Of a DNA stretch of 64,000 bases, positions 35,111 through 47,300 are shown piece after piece. The position numbers and the translations under genes were made by a program. Source of the DNA: Proteles cristata cristata (taxonomy: Eukaryota > Chordata > Mammalia > Carnivora > Hyaenidae). How positions within the stretch are numbered: the stretch's first letter is position 1; each line of letters begins with the position of its first letter. The stretch is from contig JAESUZ010002871.1 of assembly GCA_017311185.1 (NCBI GenBank), forward strand, positions 2,852,001-2,916,000, given 5' to 3'. The notes under the pieces are model-generated. The model was given only the letters and a program-made list of their open reading frames with translations. It made no database searches and had not been told where the DNA came from.

Positions 35111-35519
35111 ATTTCGTCATTTTAGTTAGCTTTCTATCTCTTGTTAATTTTAAAAGCTTGTTGTACACTATGCCCCTGTGAATTCTGCTGTATTAGAAAG
35201 GGTTCTTTGACTGTTAAGGGCCTGTCTCTTCAGGAAGTGTTCTTTGAATGGTGTCTCTTCGTTTCTCTTGTTGAGCATTTGGTTATTTTGTTTCCCTACT
35301 CGTAGTGGTAGTTGGGACTCTCCACCGTGTACAGTTTGGCTTGTTTCTTGAGGTAGCCACACTTATGAGGTTTCCATCCCAGTGTATTCTGTCTCTTCCC
35401 AAACTCCTGTGGCTCAGTGTCGTATGACTTCAGGCCTTCTCTGTTTGAGAGATGGGTGCAAGCAAAATGCACGGAACTCCCTACTTCTCTGCCATCTCTT
35501 GTAAGTGGCATTTTAAATC

Positions 35520-35980
35520 AAGAATAAATGTTATTCTGCATTCTAAAATTTAAAGGAATACACATACCTGCATACATATACATATGTACATATAGGTGTA
35601 CATACACACATGCGTATATGTATCTAAAATATATATACATATGTATTTACATATTTATATTAAAAATTTGAGTATTTTATCCTAATGAGAAGAACATTTT
35701 TTCTTTCTTCACATCTTTACTTAGTCCATATTCAACAGTGGTATTTATTCTTATGGATCTGAATACTTAGAGAATAATGACAAAGTGTGACATAAAGTAT
35801 ATATTAATTTAATACACAATGGTTCTAAGTTGTGCAGTACAGACTACACACAAATACAGAACAGAAATACTCCAGAACTGACCTCTGTGTGATCATGATG
35901 ATTAAAAGAGAAGAGTGAAGAATAAGAGACATTACAGATGTGACATTTGAGAGATGCTGAAGTGTAGAAGAGAAATGAGT
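35520..35980. other. Intronic sequence with CATA-rich repeat
   Basis: An imperfect cata/tata/gtaca run lies at 35562-35660. Nothing else was recognised. Confidence 0.6.
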
Positions 35981-35994
35981 AAGGTGGAGTTTTT

Positions 35995-36223
35995 TTTTAT
36001 TATTTTTTTTTATTTATTTCTAAGAGAGAGAGAGAGAGAGAGAGAGACAGTGTGAGCAGGGGATGGTCAGAGAGAGAGGGAGACACAGACTCTGAAATAG
36101 GCTCCAGGCTCTGAGCTGGCAGTCAGCACAGAGCCCGATGAGGGGCTTGAACCCACGAACCTGTGAGATCATGACGTAAGTGAAAGTTGGACGCCCAACC
36201 GACTAAGCCACCCAGGTGCCCCC
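35995..36223 (-). mobile_element. CAN-SINE (SINEC_Fc2 type)
   Basis: This is a minus-strand SINE with T-rich tail, GA tract, 'gagctggcagtcagcac' and head at 36223. The target-site duplication aaggtggagtttt is at 35981-35993 and 36226-36238. Confidence 0.94.
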
Positions 36224-36239
36224 AAAAGGTGGAGTTTTA

Positions 36240-37050
36240 AAGACTAAGCCTGTCTAGAGTTGAGAATGAGAGCTAGGTTCAATACCAGACCTTTAAGCTT
36301 CTCTACGTTCAGCATGTGGAACATGTTATTTTATATGGAGATTATAGTTAATTGACTTCAATGTCAACAGCATAAGGAGAGAGAGGACTTTGTTATGTTA
36401 CTCCTATATCCTCAAACGTACAACAGGTCCTTGTATGTGGCAAACACTATAGTATGTTTTGAATAATGAGCAATTTTATAAAACACTGTCTGAAATAAAA
36501 TAGGTGGTTAATGAATGAGAGCATTTTTCTTTTGAAGATAGCATGTACCTTATTTTAATTATATTTATTAGAACATATTTCATAAAATGCTGAAAATATA
36601 AAAAGGAAAAAGGCACAATAACCTGGATTTATCAGAAGGAACCATTATTATTGTATTATAATTTAAAACTTTCTTTTTATTATAGAATGTTCCCTAAAGT
36701 TGGGAATGTAACATATAAGGTCTTTCAGAGTTTGCCTTCTTTGTTAATTGAATAAGCCATTTATTATATATGTTAATGTTATACCAAACTATTAATTTTC
36801 TTAATATATAGCAATAGTTCATGTGTGTGTACATTTTTCCTAAAATGTTCAATCATTGGTATTTAAGAATATTTTTAATTTTTTTCACTCTTTTCTATAA
36901 ACCTACAGCATATGACTCTTTCATGCATCTTGATACACACATCAATATTTCCTTAGGAAATTTTCTAGAAGTTAATTTGCAATTTATAAGCCTTCTCAAA
37001 ACTTACATTATATACTCCAAAATTCTTCAAATTTTTTTCTCAGCTTACTG
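36240..37050. other. Intronic sequence, nothing recognised
   Basis: This is AT-rich sequence without named repeats or coding signals. Confidence 0.6.
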
Positions 37051-37054
37051 TCTA

Positions 37055-37440
37055 TGATGGTTAGTTTTGTGTGGCAATCTAGCTAGGCTATAGTCTCCTG
37101 GTATTCAAACACTAATCTAGGTGTTGCTGCGAGGGCCATTTGTAGGTGTGGTTAACATCTACAAGCAGTTAACTTTCAGTAAAGGAGATTACCTTTCATA
37201 ATGTGAGTAGACCTCATTTATCAACTGAAAGGCTTTGAGCAAAACAGAAGTTCACTTGAAGAAATTCTACCTGTGGGTTGAGTAGCTCCCACCCAGAGGT
37301 TTCCAGTCTGCACACCTGTCCCTCAGACTTTGTATTTATCCAGTCAGATGCCACAATCATAATAGCCAATTCCTTGAATTAAATCCCTTTATATATATCT
37401 TCTGCTGGATCTGTTTATCTGGTAAAGCTCTGACTGATAC
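37055..37440 (+). mobile_element. ERVL LTR (MLT2-like)
   Basis: It starts 'tgatggttagttttgtgtgg', has 'gatctgtttatctggtaaag' near the end and finishes 'ctctgactgatac'. Between these lie 'gtaaaggagattacctttca' and 'agccaattccttgaatta'. This layout matches ERVL MLT2-type LTRs. It is diverged, and no internal sequence adjoins it. Confidence 0.65.
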
Positions 37441-37444
37441 TAGT

Positions 37445-39115
37445 TTTGGTACCTACACTACTGAGAGTACAGAGATACTATTTGACCCAACATATAGGAA
37501 GCTCTTTTATATTATCTTATAATCACATCAGCATTAATGTTAACAGAGTATGGAATTTGATTCCTTACTTGGAGCTGGACCTGATAATAGTTTTTGTTAA
37601 AATCTCAAGACCTGTCTCTCTTAATTTGTGGTAGCCACATGGAATTCAATTCCTAAAAAGGTTTTTTGCATGAATAGTAATATATCAGGTGATTGGCTTT
37701 TGATTATCAACTCTAAGCTATAGACCTGCCATGACCTCTGATCTGAATAAATAAACAGAATAACTCAGAGTAGTAGGGAAAGATTCATATATGATGGGAG
37801 GAGATTAATTATAAATATATAAATAAATGTATAATAAAGCCACAATGGAGGCTGTTCTTTAAAATGTATTATGGTTTTATTATTGCAGTACAATTTCTAT
37901 TCATGTCACAGAGGGTAAACTACTTCACCATCAAGAACACTATTGCCTATATACTAATTCTGTAGGCTTTCACCTTTGGATAAGTATGGGAATTTTTCTT
38001 TCATACTTAAAATTCTGCATTGGTTATTCTTGTTTTCAAAGCTATTATCATTCCTGAAATAAATTACCTATTATAAATGAATACAAGGATGGCATATTAT
38101 CTTTTCTCATACACCTATTCCAGAGAGCTGGCTGCTAGGCTGAAGAAAGATGAAAGTAAGTACACGTCCATTATAACAATGTAGACCATCATGTTTTCTT
38201 TGCCGGAAATGCAATTCTAATATTTCATCTCACAGGATTGTTATTTTATTCAAGAGACACACTTTTTAACAGCAGTCATATCTTTCCCCTTAGGCTCATT
38301 AGAGTGGAGGCAATGCTGTTCTGATTGTGTCCGACTGAATCTAACAGGAATTGACTGAACGTAAGAAAACAGTCTTACAACATTATTGTTTAGCATTTGC
38401 TGATGATACAGTTTGTCTAGCACACCATGCAGTGTAAAACTTTTCCATCAAGGCTTTTTAATGTTTTCTCTAAAATCAGCACACAGGGTGCTTTAAAGGT
38501 CAAATGAGTAGAACAAATATTTTTTTGTGTAATTATAAATATATATTGAACTCTTTTCAGGACTCCTGGTGTTTGAACTACCTTTAATTGTTTTCTCCCA
38601 AAGTTGCAGTGATTGCTCGTATTTCTCATTTGTATTCACATAATAGTAATCATTAACATCTCTCCGCCAATTAGAACCTGAAAGAAAAGTTGAGTGTGCC
38701 ACAAATTCTATTCATTATGTTTAAGTAGTCAGAGTAGATGCCAAGAAAGGTCAAATAACTATGCTAAACACAACAGAGATGGGGTGACCTACTGTTTTAT
38801 TATTTGCATGCCTATCATTATAAAGCAACAATTTCTAAGCATCTGCATATCATTGCAAGGCCTAGAAGGAATACATGGAATAGGCCGATCTCATAAATAA
38901 ATTATCAAAAAGACAGCAAATCGTAAAATTCCATTATGTTGCCTATTAACTCTCATCTGATTATTCTTCAGTATTTTAAAAGTCATTGTTTAAAAACTAC
39001 TGAATTCCATCTTATATTTAAGAAAGCAGTTTTTAATTGGCATTGATAAACCTCACTATATAACCTGAACATGTGTGTATTCTCCTTATTAACTGGCTGT
39101 CATATTTATATTGAA
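37445..39115. other. Intronic sequence, nothing recognised
   Basis: No gene or named repeat was seen. The overlapping frames around 38417-38702 have no splice context or domain. Confidence 0.55.
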
Positions 39116-39121
39116 AACATC

Positions 39122-39320
39122 GGGATGCCTAGGTGGCTCATTCTGTTGAGTCTGACTTTTCATGATTTTGGCTTGAGTCATGATCCCAGGGTCGTGAGAT
39201 CGAGCCTCACATAGGACCCATGCTGAGCATGGAGTCTGCTTGAGATTCTCTCTCTCTCTTCCTCTCCATTTTCTCCCTCCCACCCTCCCTGTCTCTCTCT
39301 TGAAAAAAAAATCTAAAAAA
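39122..39320 (+). mobile_element. Older CAN-SINE (pre-felid SINEC type)
   Basis: The head 'gggatgcctaggtggctcat', 'catgatcccagggtcgtgag', 'atcgagcctcacatagga' and 'gtctgcttgagattctc' follow the general carnivore SINEC layout rather than the felid Fc form. A long A tail follows. Confidence 0.85.
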
Positions 39321-39483
39321 AACCCCCACCATTAATTTATTTAATAAGCCATAAACATAAAAGAAATTACTATAAAGTCAAAATACCTATATTTTCAGGG
39401 AGGATTTAGACCCCTAAGCTGTCTATTCACAGAAAGAAATAAAAGATAGAACTCAATTTACATATTTGATGCCAATAAACTAT

Positions 39484-39633
39484 TTTATTGGTTTTATTGG
39501 TTTACTTATTTTGAGGGAAAGAGAGAGAGAGAAAGAGAGGCTGAAAGAGAGGGAGACAGAATCCCAAGCAAGCTCCACTCTGTCAGTGCAGAGCCCAATG
39601 CAGGGTTAACTGACTGAGCCACACAGGTGCCCC
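39484..39633 (-). mobile_element. CAN-SINE with internal deletion
   Basis: This is a minus-strand SINE whose B-box region is missing: 'cccaatgcagggttaactga' joins the segments that normally flank about 45 bp. The head is at 39633 and the GA tract at 39520-39560. Confidence 0.85.
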
Positions 39634-39872
39634 TCTAGAGATATTGTAAAAGCATTTAACTTAGAAGAAATTTAATAAGTTCACTCTAAAAATTGATAAT
39701 TTAAAAGGGAATTGAATGGAGATAGAGGATATTTCTGTTAAGAAGGCTGATTCAATTCCTACTTCCTTATTCAGGTAGTTTCCACAGGTGACATGGAATC
39801 ACTCCCAGGTTCCATGTCTCATCACATCCTTGAAAAAAATGTTAAACTTCCTAATTTAAAACTTTAGATGGT

Positions 39873-40046
39873 GGGGTACCTAGTCGGCTCAGTCAGTTAA
39901 GCGTCTGACTTTTGATTTTGGCTCAGATCTTGATATGCACTGCCAGCGTGGAGCCTGCTTGTGATTCTCCCTGCCCCTTCCTCTGCTTGCTTGCTCTCAT
40001 ATGTGCTCTCCTTCTCTCAAAATAAATAAATAAGCATTAAAGAGAA
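39873..40046 (+). mobile_element. CAN-SINE with internal deletion
   Basis: The head is 'ggggtacctagtcggctcag' and the tail 'aaataaataaataagcatta'. The B box and part of the core are deleted. A 15-bp target-site duplication, aaaactttagatggt/aaaactttggatggt, is at 39858-39872 and 40047-40061. Confidence 0.92.
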
Positions 40047-40064
40047 AAAACTTTGGATGGTAGA

Positions 40065-41895
40065 TTACTGCCAAAAAATTAAGTCTAAAAACCTTCATTT
40101 GGGATTTAAGCCAAGAGAAACCTGCCTAGATTTCTCGTCTATCCATTTAAATGCTGCTAATACTGAAGAACATACTTAAGTTTCACTTATTACCTAAAAT
40201 GCTACCAATATTTTCAGTATTAATGATCTCTTAACCATCTAATACCACCAACAGTGTCCCATTCATTTTTGCATTCAATTATTTAGTGTTTTCTCATGTT
40301 ATGTGATGGCTTTGTCTCTCCAGTGAAAAAATAACCATTCAGTTGGCAGAGCTATGATTTGCCCATCCTTGATTTTTTAATAAAACTCAGGCATTGGCCT
40401 ACTGACCTTTGAAAAGTCAATTTTGCATTTTATTTTACAGTATCAACTGTGTTCCTAGAAATACACCAACTATTCCCCTAACAAGCCCACAGACTTCCAG
40501 GTTCTTAGACACCACCTCCACTGTGACCATAGTCTGGCCCTGGTCTCCATGTTAGGATACGATTATTCCTGTGCCCATGGGGCTCTCTCCTGGCAAAGTA
40601 ACTGTTGGCATTCATTGAGCCATAGTTGGATTTTCTAACAATTATGGGCAGCTGAGCAAAGAGTAGCTAAAAGCTCTGAATTTAGTATTGAAAATATCAT
40701 GCAATTGAGTTGTTTTCTGGTGAGTTCTAAACTAAGTATTATGCTAGTTAATTTTTCTCTCGGGGTTCATTCTTTGGGAACCTTGAGAATTTTTTTTTCC
40801 TTTGTGTTCCTACATGGAACAAAAGGTTTCATGTCATGATTCCTCTGAAAGACTGTTCCCTGATGAAATTTCAGATTTTCCCACTGGATACATGGATTTT
40901 TAAAATATACTTTTGTATTTGAAATCGAGATTAAATATCAGTGATATGGTTAATATCCTATATTAATTATACTGGTTGTAACTAAATTATCTGTAAAACA
41001 ATACTCTATACTAATCTAATTGATATTAGATTGTTAGATACTAAGATTACGGATTACATTTAATTGGGAACAATATATCCAATTATTATCTTTATCTTTA
41101 TGAGCAATAAGCCACTTCTAGTTATAATTCCTTTAGATGAAATATCTACTTTAGAAAAGAACACTAATAAACCTCATAAACTGGATTAATTTAGCACATA
41201 TTTAGACCTTATATTTGACAACATTATATAAATAAAATATTTAAACATGATATTCATAATTTTTGAAAATTCACAATATATCTTTAAAATTTTATTTTTC
41301 TAAAACATTAAAAGGATAAAGGGAGGATCAAAAAGCACATGGAAACATATAAAATGATTTGGTGATGAAATCATCCTCAGAGAACTTCCTTTCATTCCTG
41401 AATTTAAAAATCTGCGCTTAGAGTTCCAAAGACATTAGGAACTAGTAGACAGCTTACACTGCAAATATATACCTAACATTCTCTGTTGGGGTTGGTCAGC
41501 ATATCCCAATTTCAAAGAGTGCTAACAATTTCATAATAGATTTAGAGAGTATGTCCCTCGTCAGATTATTTACAGAATTAAGTTCCACAAAACTCAACAT
41601 CATGGTGAACATTTTCAGTTTAATGTAGTTGCAGTTCCACACTTACTAATAAAACCTATTTGCCTTAGGAAATATTACTAGGGATTCCAGATTATTCTGC
41701 TGTATGACATTTCTTTTATTTGGGAAGGGGGAGAATCAATGAGACATTGTAGCTACTTCATACCATATATGCTGTTTGCTTACTCGAATTTCATTTTAGA
41801 AATACCTACACCACTTCGGTTCCCTAATCATCTTCTAAATTACTTAATATATAAATATATAAATGTAATAGATATGCATACAAAATATGTATACA
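40065..41895. other. Intronic sequence, nothing recognised
   Basis: The sequence is AT-rich, with no gene, exon or confidently named repeat. Confidence 0.55.
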
Positions 41896-41900
41896 CATAC

Positions 41901-42122
41901 TTTTTTTTTTTAATGTCTTTATTTATTTCTAGGAGAGAGAGAGAGAGACAGCGTGAGCAGGGAGGGTCAGAGAGAGAGAGAGAGAGTCACAGACCGAAAC
42001 AGGCTCCAGGCTCGGAGCTGGCAGTCAGCACAGAGCCGGACGCGGGGCTCGAACCCATGAACCGCGAGATCGTGACCCAAGCGAAAGTCGGACGTCTAAC
42101 CACTAAGCCACCCAGGCGCCCC
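41901..42122 (-). mobile_element. Young CAN-SINE, left arm of an inverted pair
   Basis: This is a full-length SINEC_Fc2-type copy, head at 42122 and tail at 41901. It differs from the right arm by about three single-base changes and the CT-tract length. Both share 'gttagacgtccgac' and 'gtccggctctgtg'. It has no direct target-site duplication: its left flank tatacacatacttttt instead matches, inverted, the left flank of the right arm. Confidence 0.95.
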
Positions 42123-42234
42123 TCTTTCCCTCTTTTTTTAAATTAAAAGTGTGTGTGCCCCTCTTTCCCTCTTTTTTTAAATTAAAAGTGTGTGTGCCCC
42201 TCTTTCCCTCTTTTTTTAAATTAAAAGTGTGTGT
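42118..42234. repeat. 39-bp tandem repeat, three copies
   Basis: Three consecutive, apparently identical 39-bp units start at 42118, 42157 and 42196. Each contains gcccctctttccctc, a T7 run, aaattaaaag and a short GT run. The first five bases of the unit are the end of the left SINE, so the duplication boundary lies inside that element. Confidence 0.95.
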
Positions 42235-42237
42235 GTA

Positions 42238-42455
42238 GGGGCGCCTGGGTGGCTTAGTGGGTTAGACGTCCGACTTTCGCTTGGGTCACGATCTTGCGGT
42301 TCGTGGGTTCGAGCCCCGCGTCCGGCTCTGTGCTGACTGCCAGCTCCGAGCCTGGAGCCTGTTTCGGTCTGTGACTCTCTCTCTCTCTGACCCTCCCTGC
42401 TCACGCTGTCTCTCTCTCTCTCCTAGAAATAAATAAAGACATTAAAAAAAAAAAA
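42238..42455 (+). mobile_element. Young CAN-SINE, right arm of an inverted pair
   Basis: This is a full-length copy, head 'ggggcgcctgggtggctta' and tail 'ctagaaataaataaagac' plus A12. Its right flank aaaaaaagagggaaag (42449-42464) has no direct partner on its left. Its inverse, ctttccctcttttttt, begins each spacer unit, directly beside the left SINE. Confidence 0.95.
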
Positions 42456-42544
42456 GAGGGAAAGCATGGACTTTGGAGACAGAAGAATTCCTTTTGACTG
42501 TCAGCTTTGTCATTTATTATCTAGGAGATATTTCCTCTTAATTT

Positions 42545-42965
42545 ATCATGCAGGAATTTTTCAATATTATTATGTGTCATGCAAGACAGTCTATGGTAGG
42601 ATACAAAATTGAGAAAACAGCATTAGTGCCATCTTTTGTCATTCGAATCTCAAGAGAGGATGACATATAGCAAGTATCAAAATGCTTAAAAGAGTTGTGG
42701 GCTGATTTAAACTGAGATGTCAGGGAACGCATTTTCAAGAAGGTAAGAATTGAGATGAAATTTGAAAAACAAGTAGGAATCAGTAAACTAGCAGAATTAG
42801 GGAAGAATGTACTGGGCAGAGTCAACATCATAAGCAAAAGCCCCGGGGGCAGGAGGAATTGGGGAAAACTGAAAGAAAACCTGGGAGTTGCTGGAGCACA
42901 ATCATGTTCTGTGTGTTGGTATGCTTAAAGGAAAATGGGATTAGAGAAACAGGCAAGACTACTTA
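42545..42965 (-). mobile_element. L2 remnant
   Basis: Inverted L2 text includes 'gcaagacagtctatggtagg', 'aagaaggtaagaattgagat' and 'gcaaaagccccgggggcagg'. The last corresponds to the 'ggccctgaggcagg' region of inverted L2. No frame survives. Confidence 0.55.
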
Positions 42966-43136
42966 ACTTTTTTGATACTCAATTTACTTACCCTAATGCA
43001 ATGTGTAAGTTAGTTAATGGTAAGAATGTATAGAAATCCACTCCTCTCTTGGTTGTTGAATAGAAAATTTGAGCAAAAAACCAAAAAAAGTCAGACACTC
43101 TATAAATGTTAGGCTTTTTGTTTGGTTGATTGATTT

Positions 43137-43520
43137 TGTTTGGTGTCTTAATCTCCTAGGTCTAATAACAAAATATCACTGATTGGGGGGCTCACACAAC
43201 CAAAGTTTATTTTCATGCAAGTCTGCGGTTGGGAATCGAGGAGCAGGGTGTTAGCCTATTTTGTTTACTCTGAGAGCCCAATCTTCTGCTTTTTCCCTGT
43301 AGCCTCACATAGCCTTTCCTCTCTGTGCACACACTTCTGTTTGTCTCTTCCTCTTCTAGTAAGGGCATCAGTTATACTTGATTAGGGCCCCACATAACCA
43401 TATTTAACCATAATTACTTCCATAAAGGCTTTAATCGCATTTCTAAGGTACTTGGGCTTAGGACTTCAACATAGGGATTTTGTGGGGACATAGTCCATAG
43501 CTATGTTTATTCAGACTGTT
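43137..43520 (-). mobile_element. Ancient mammal-wide repeat, family not assigned
   Basis: 'tctagtaagggcatcagtta' and 'ttaggacttcaacataggga' through 'tgtggggacatagtcca' belong to a familiar mammal-wide interspersed repeat read in inverse. I cannot name the family with certainty. Confidence 0.45.
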
Positions 43521-44114
43521 GTTAAACTGGATGTCTGCTTCTTTCTTTCACTGCAGGTTAGACAATCTTAAATTCTCTCTTTCCCTGGAAGTGTTTAAAC
43601 TGTAACTCTCTTGCTTTACCACTCGCCTCCCATTTTATGCTCCATATACAGTTGTGTACTTCTGTCTTCAAACTATCAGTATTCTAGTTGCTTTGAATTT
43701 ATTGTTTAACTCTAGGTCATAAAATGGATAAGCCCATAATCATATCTGTATGTCATATATGAAAAAGAATTTTTGTTTTTCTAAAGTTATACAGAGTTGT
43801 GAAAATAAGAAGTATATTTACCATATAACAACAGATTGCATGAACTAAGGATAATACTGATAAAATAAGAAAATGATAAAACAATGGACTGGGCTATATA
43901 ATAGAAGTAGTATTATTATCAATAGTTAGAAAACTACTGAGGCAAAGCAAAAAACTACTTAAAGGACACAAAACTGAGAAAAACGATGTCAAATGAACTA
44001 CAGAAAATATAGTATTCAATGGAAGTCTGTTGAAATGCAGAGATCTAGCTCATTTAGACATTTATTATGGCCATATATTTTAGGTGAAAAGTATTCATCC
44101 TTTCTTTATTTACC

Positions 44115-44315
44115 CATATTAGATATAATAAGTGTTCTGTATTGCATTATCTTGTTTACTCTAAACATTATTATTATTCCCATTTTACATCTGAAATAGT
44201 CAAAATTCAGAGGCTTGCCCAGACCAAACAATTTGTCCAAATCACCTGCTAATGGCTTCAGAGCTGGGATTTCTTAATCTCTGATTTCAAAAGCCTGCTG
44301 CTTTCTGACTTCCTC
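44115..44315 (-). mobile_element. MIR
   Basis: Inverted MIR landmarks are 'attattattcccattttaca', 'agaggcttgcccagacc' and 'cttcagagctgggatttctt'. Confidence 0.75.
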
Positions 44316-44319
44316 TGAT

Positions 44320-47300
44320 ATACCACGGGAGAAATAGACAGGCAAGCCATCATATAGATGTTAAGTTCTAATGGTCAACCTCTGCAATGTGTACATGTGC
44401 CCAAGAGACTAGTTAAAAAGAATTATAGGAAATTCATGGAAATCAAAGGATAATACAGTATATGTGCTGCCAAAGTGAGCACCAAAGGATAACATATTTG
44501 AGAATTGTTGACGAATGTTCACTTCTATCAAAAGCACACATACATTCATGGGTGTGTGCACACCAACACACACACACACACACACACATACACACAACAA
44601 TAAAGTTTCATGAGCAATTGGATTCCATCATCCATCACTTGGAGTCAGACAAAATCTGCTCTGGGAAGACTTGTTTAGGCAAACCCAGTACAGCATTAAA
44701 TCCATCATCACTATGACATCTATATTTATAGGGTCTCAAATTGCAGCAACTTTAGACTCAGAAATCACACTTATGACCATTCTTTCAGATAGCTTGAAGA
44801 TGGACAATAAAATTGAAATGGAAATTGATGATCTGAACCATAAAATTTTAGCTTTCAGTTATATCGGCTGCATATAGCCAAACTCACAAACTGTGGTTCC
44901 TTCTTAAAGTGTTCTTAAATTGGAATTGACTCTTACAGAAAGGTTTCAACAGTTATCATAGAAGATAATATTTAAAATAGCAAACTGGAGATGGTGAAAC
45001 ACTCTGACATTCTTGGTGCCAAAAGAGAAGTATAGGTTCTAATTCCTCACTTGAGATGTTAAGCCAGATTCAGTGTTACCAGAAATGTGAATTGTTTTCA
45101 AATTGCTTTTTATATGCTGTTTTTAAAAATTAGATACAAACAACTTTAAATATCACTATATGGTATAAGAATATAAATACATTTTTATACACTCATCACA
45201 TAATTTTTTAAAAAGTAATATATAACAGCTTTAACATAAATTATCTTTGAAATATGATTTCTGTTCTAATCATTTGATTTAAGAAAAGTTTTATGGAAGA
45301 AAGAATAGAGAATAAAAATACGTTCTCATTACTGTGTTTGAAAAATAATGCTTTACAGTTCAAGAATTGTAGGATCTAAAGATATAAAACATTGATTGTA
45401 ACTGCTTTGTAAGAGAAAAGAAATGGAGAAACTCACAACTATGTGGATTAGTCTACCTTTTCTATAAACTAAGTAATCTGGGTATTATAACCTGGTTATA
45501 GAAGTAAATACATTTCCGTAACTTTTGTAAGTGGAATGCTTAAAAATGTGGTGGTCTTTAGTATGTCTGAGGGTGTAATGATTCCAAGACTTGAGCCCAA
45601 GCATGGGTGCAGGGATAATGTAAATTCCAACAGAGAGTGTTCTTTTAATGCTGAGTTAGTCTCTTGCTGAAATCCCCATGCAGCATATATTCATTAGTCT
45701 GTGACAGTTAATAGAATTTATAACACAAAAATTTGTGCTTTGAAGTACAGAGAATTGTGAAATTCTAAAACTTTAGTTATGTCATCCTTAGTAGCACAAC
45801 ACAGAGTGTTTCCCTTTTCCTTTCTCCTTTCAGAAAAAAATTGGAAGTTTAATCTCACAAAACACAGAATGAATTCTTCCAGGAGGGAGATAGAGAGAGT
45901 TTGGGCAAACAGTAGGATCTTGGAAGGAGGTAGTTACAGACTGCACCATTAGTTACTGGGCTTTGGTTGAATAAATTTCACTAATACTATATTTTGAAAA
46001 CTGAGATCTGAAAAAATAGTCCCGTTGTTATTTGTAACTGTGTTGGTCTATTATAGGAAAAAGAAAACAAAACAAGGTCTTAATAAAGGTCTGAGAAGAA
46101 TGGTACTTACTGAGCATAGCTGATAAGATACTGTCCACAATCACAGTTATGTGTTGCTGGGTCTGTAGGGTTGTAAGTGCATTTATGTACATTTTGATGA
46201 GCCTGAATTTTTAAGAATGACTATGCAACTGCTCTTGGTGAGCGTTTATTTTGGAGACAGCAGGGGGAAACGCAAGTTGATTTGTTTGGGACTAAGATTT
46301 CATTATTGATAGCCTGGTATTTAGAAAATTCAGTAATGTCCTTTTAGAGTAATGAGTGATTACTCATTAGGGAGGGAGCCACAGATATATCACTATTGGA
46401 ACAATCACAAATTCCCAAACTAGGGCACTCATAAACTCTTAGGAGTCTGTTAACCACAACAAATGAAGATTCATTGTATAACTTACATGTCAAGACCCAA
46501 GAGTCTGTGAACTGACAAAACACTCTGGGGTCTTGGCTAACATTTTCTCTTTGACTCCAAAAGTTATATTCTAGTTTGGGAGCATTCTCTGATGGCTGAT
46601 AGAAACTCAAGTATAAAAAAGAAATCTTATTCACTGTGATTTCTTACCATGGAATAAAAGTGAACTCTCAAAAATGTATCAAAGATTCAATGTAATTTGT
46701 ACCATATCTAGTTTTAAAGCTTTATTAATTGGAAATAAGAGTCTCATTGCCTACCTGTCACTATTGGAGTTTCTGTGTCCACTAAGCCTTTTACTTTAAC
46801 TCAAGCAAGAACTGCAGTGGTCTCTGAGGGGAAGAGTACACTAATAATCACTGCCATTCTAGGACAAATTTTAGTTGGAGTTAAATGAAAACAAAACTTT
46901 ATGTTATGTGGCTTTAAGTCATGGCCTGTCTTTTATAGTCATATAGTATAATATTTAAACTTAGAAAGCCAAAGTCTTTTGTGTGTGTTTGTGGGGGTGT
47001 TCATATTATTTTTATAAAACATGAAAAATTCTTTGTCTTGTAGAATGATGTGACAAATATAATATACTGAATTCACCAGTACATGGGATAGACTGAAATA
47101 TCACACCCTCAGTCTGATATAGGTATATTGGCTCTTCTTCCTTGTCTGTGTACTCCCAGCTACTATGGTAATAAGCTTCCTAGTACTGTTCAGAGACATT
47201 TTATTTCCTCAGACAAAATCTATAACTTTTATGTTAAGTGAAAATACATTAGATTTTTAGAAACTCAAAATTTTCAAGTGGGCAGTAATCTTGATTGTAT

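Larger units (their letters stand above)
30141..35503 (-). mobile_element. Near-full-length L1 retrotransposon, inactive
   Basis: This is the largest element in the window, running 5' to 3' from 35503 to 30141. In order it has partial 5' UTR (about 35130-35503), ORF1 remnant, ORF2 remnant, a 3' UTR ending in 'gacaataaactatta' and an A-rich tail (30141-30160). The target-site duplication agtggcatttta is at 30129-30140 and 35504-35515, a perfect 12 bp, so it is a single insertion truncated in the 5' UTR. Both frames are broken by stops and frameshifts. It has the same orientation as EYS, starts about 8.6 kb upstream of the exon and ends 3.2 kb from its acceptor. Confidence 0.95.

Noticed and set aside
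42118..42234. Possible CRISPR-like array of 39-bp repeats
   Set aside because: The units are directly adjacent with no spacers, and they lie between two mammalian SINEs.
42238..42320. tRNA-like head with A and B box, and about 20 similar ones in the window
   Set aside because: These are tRNA-Lys-derived SINE heads without a full cloverleaf or mature 3' end, followed by CT and A-rich SINE tails.
46344..46634. 96-codon minus-strand frame considered as another EYS exon
   Set aside because: It has no laminin-G or EGF pattern and no acceptor/donor pair in a matching phase.
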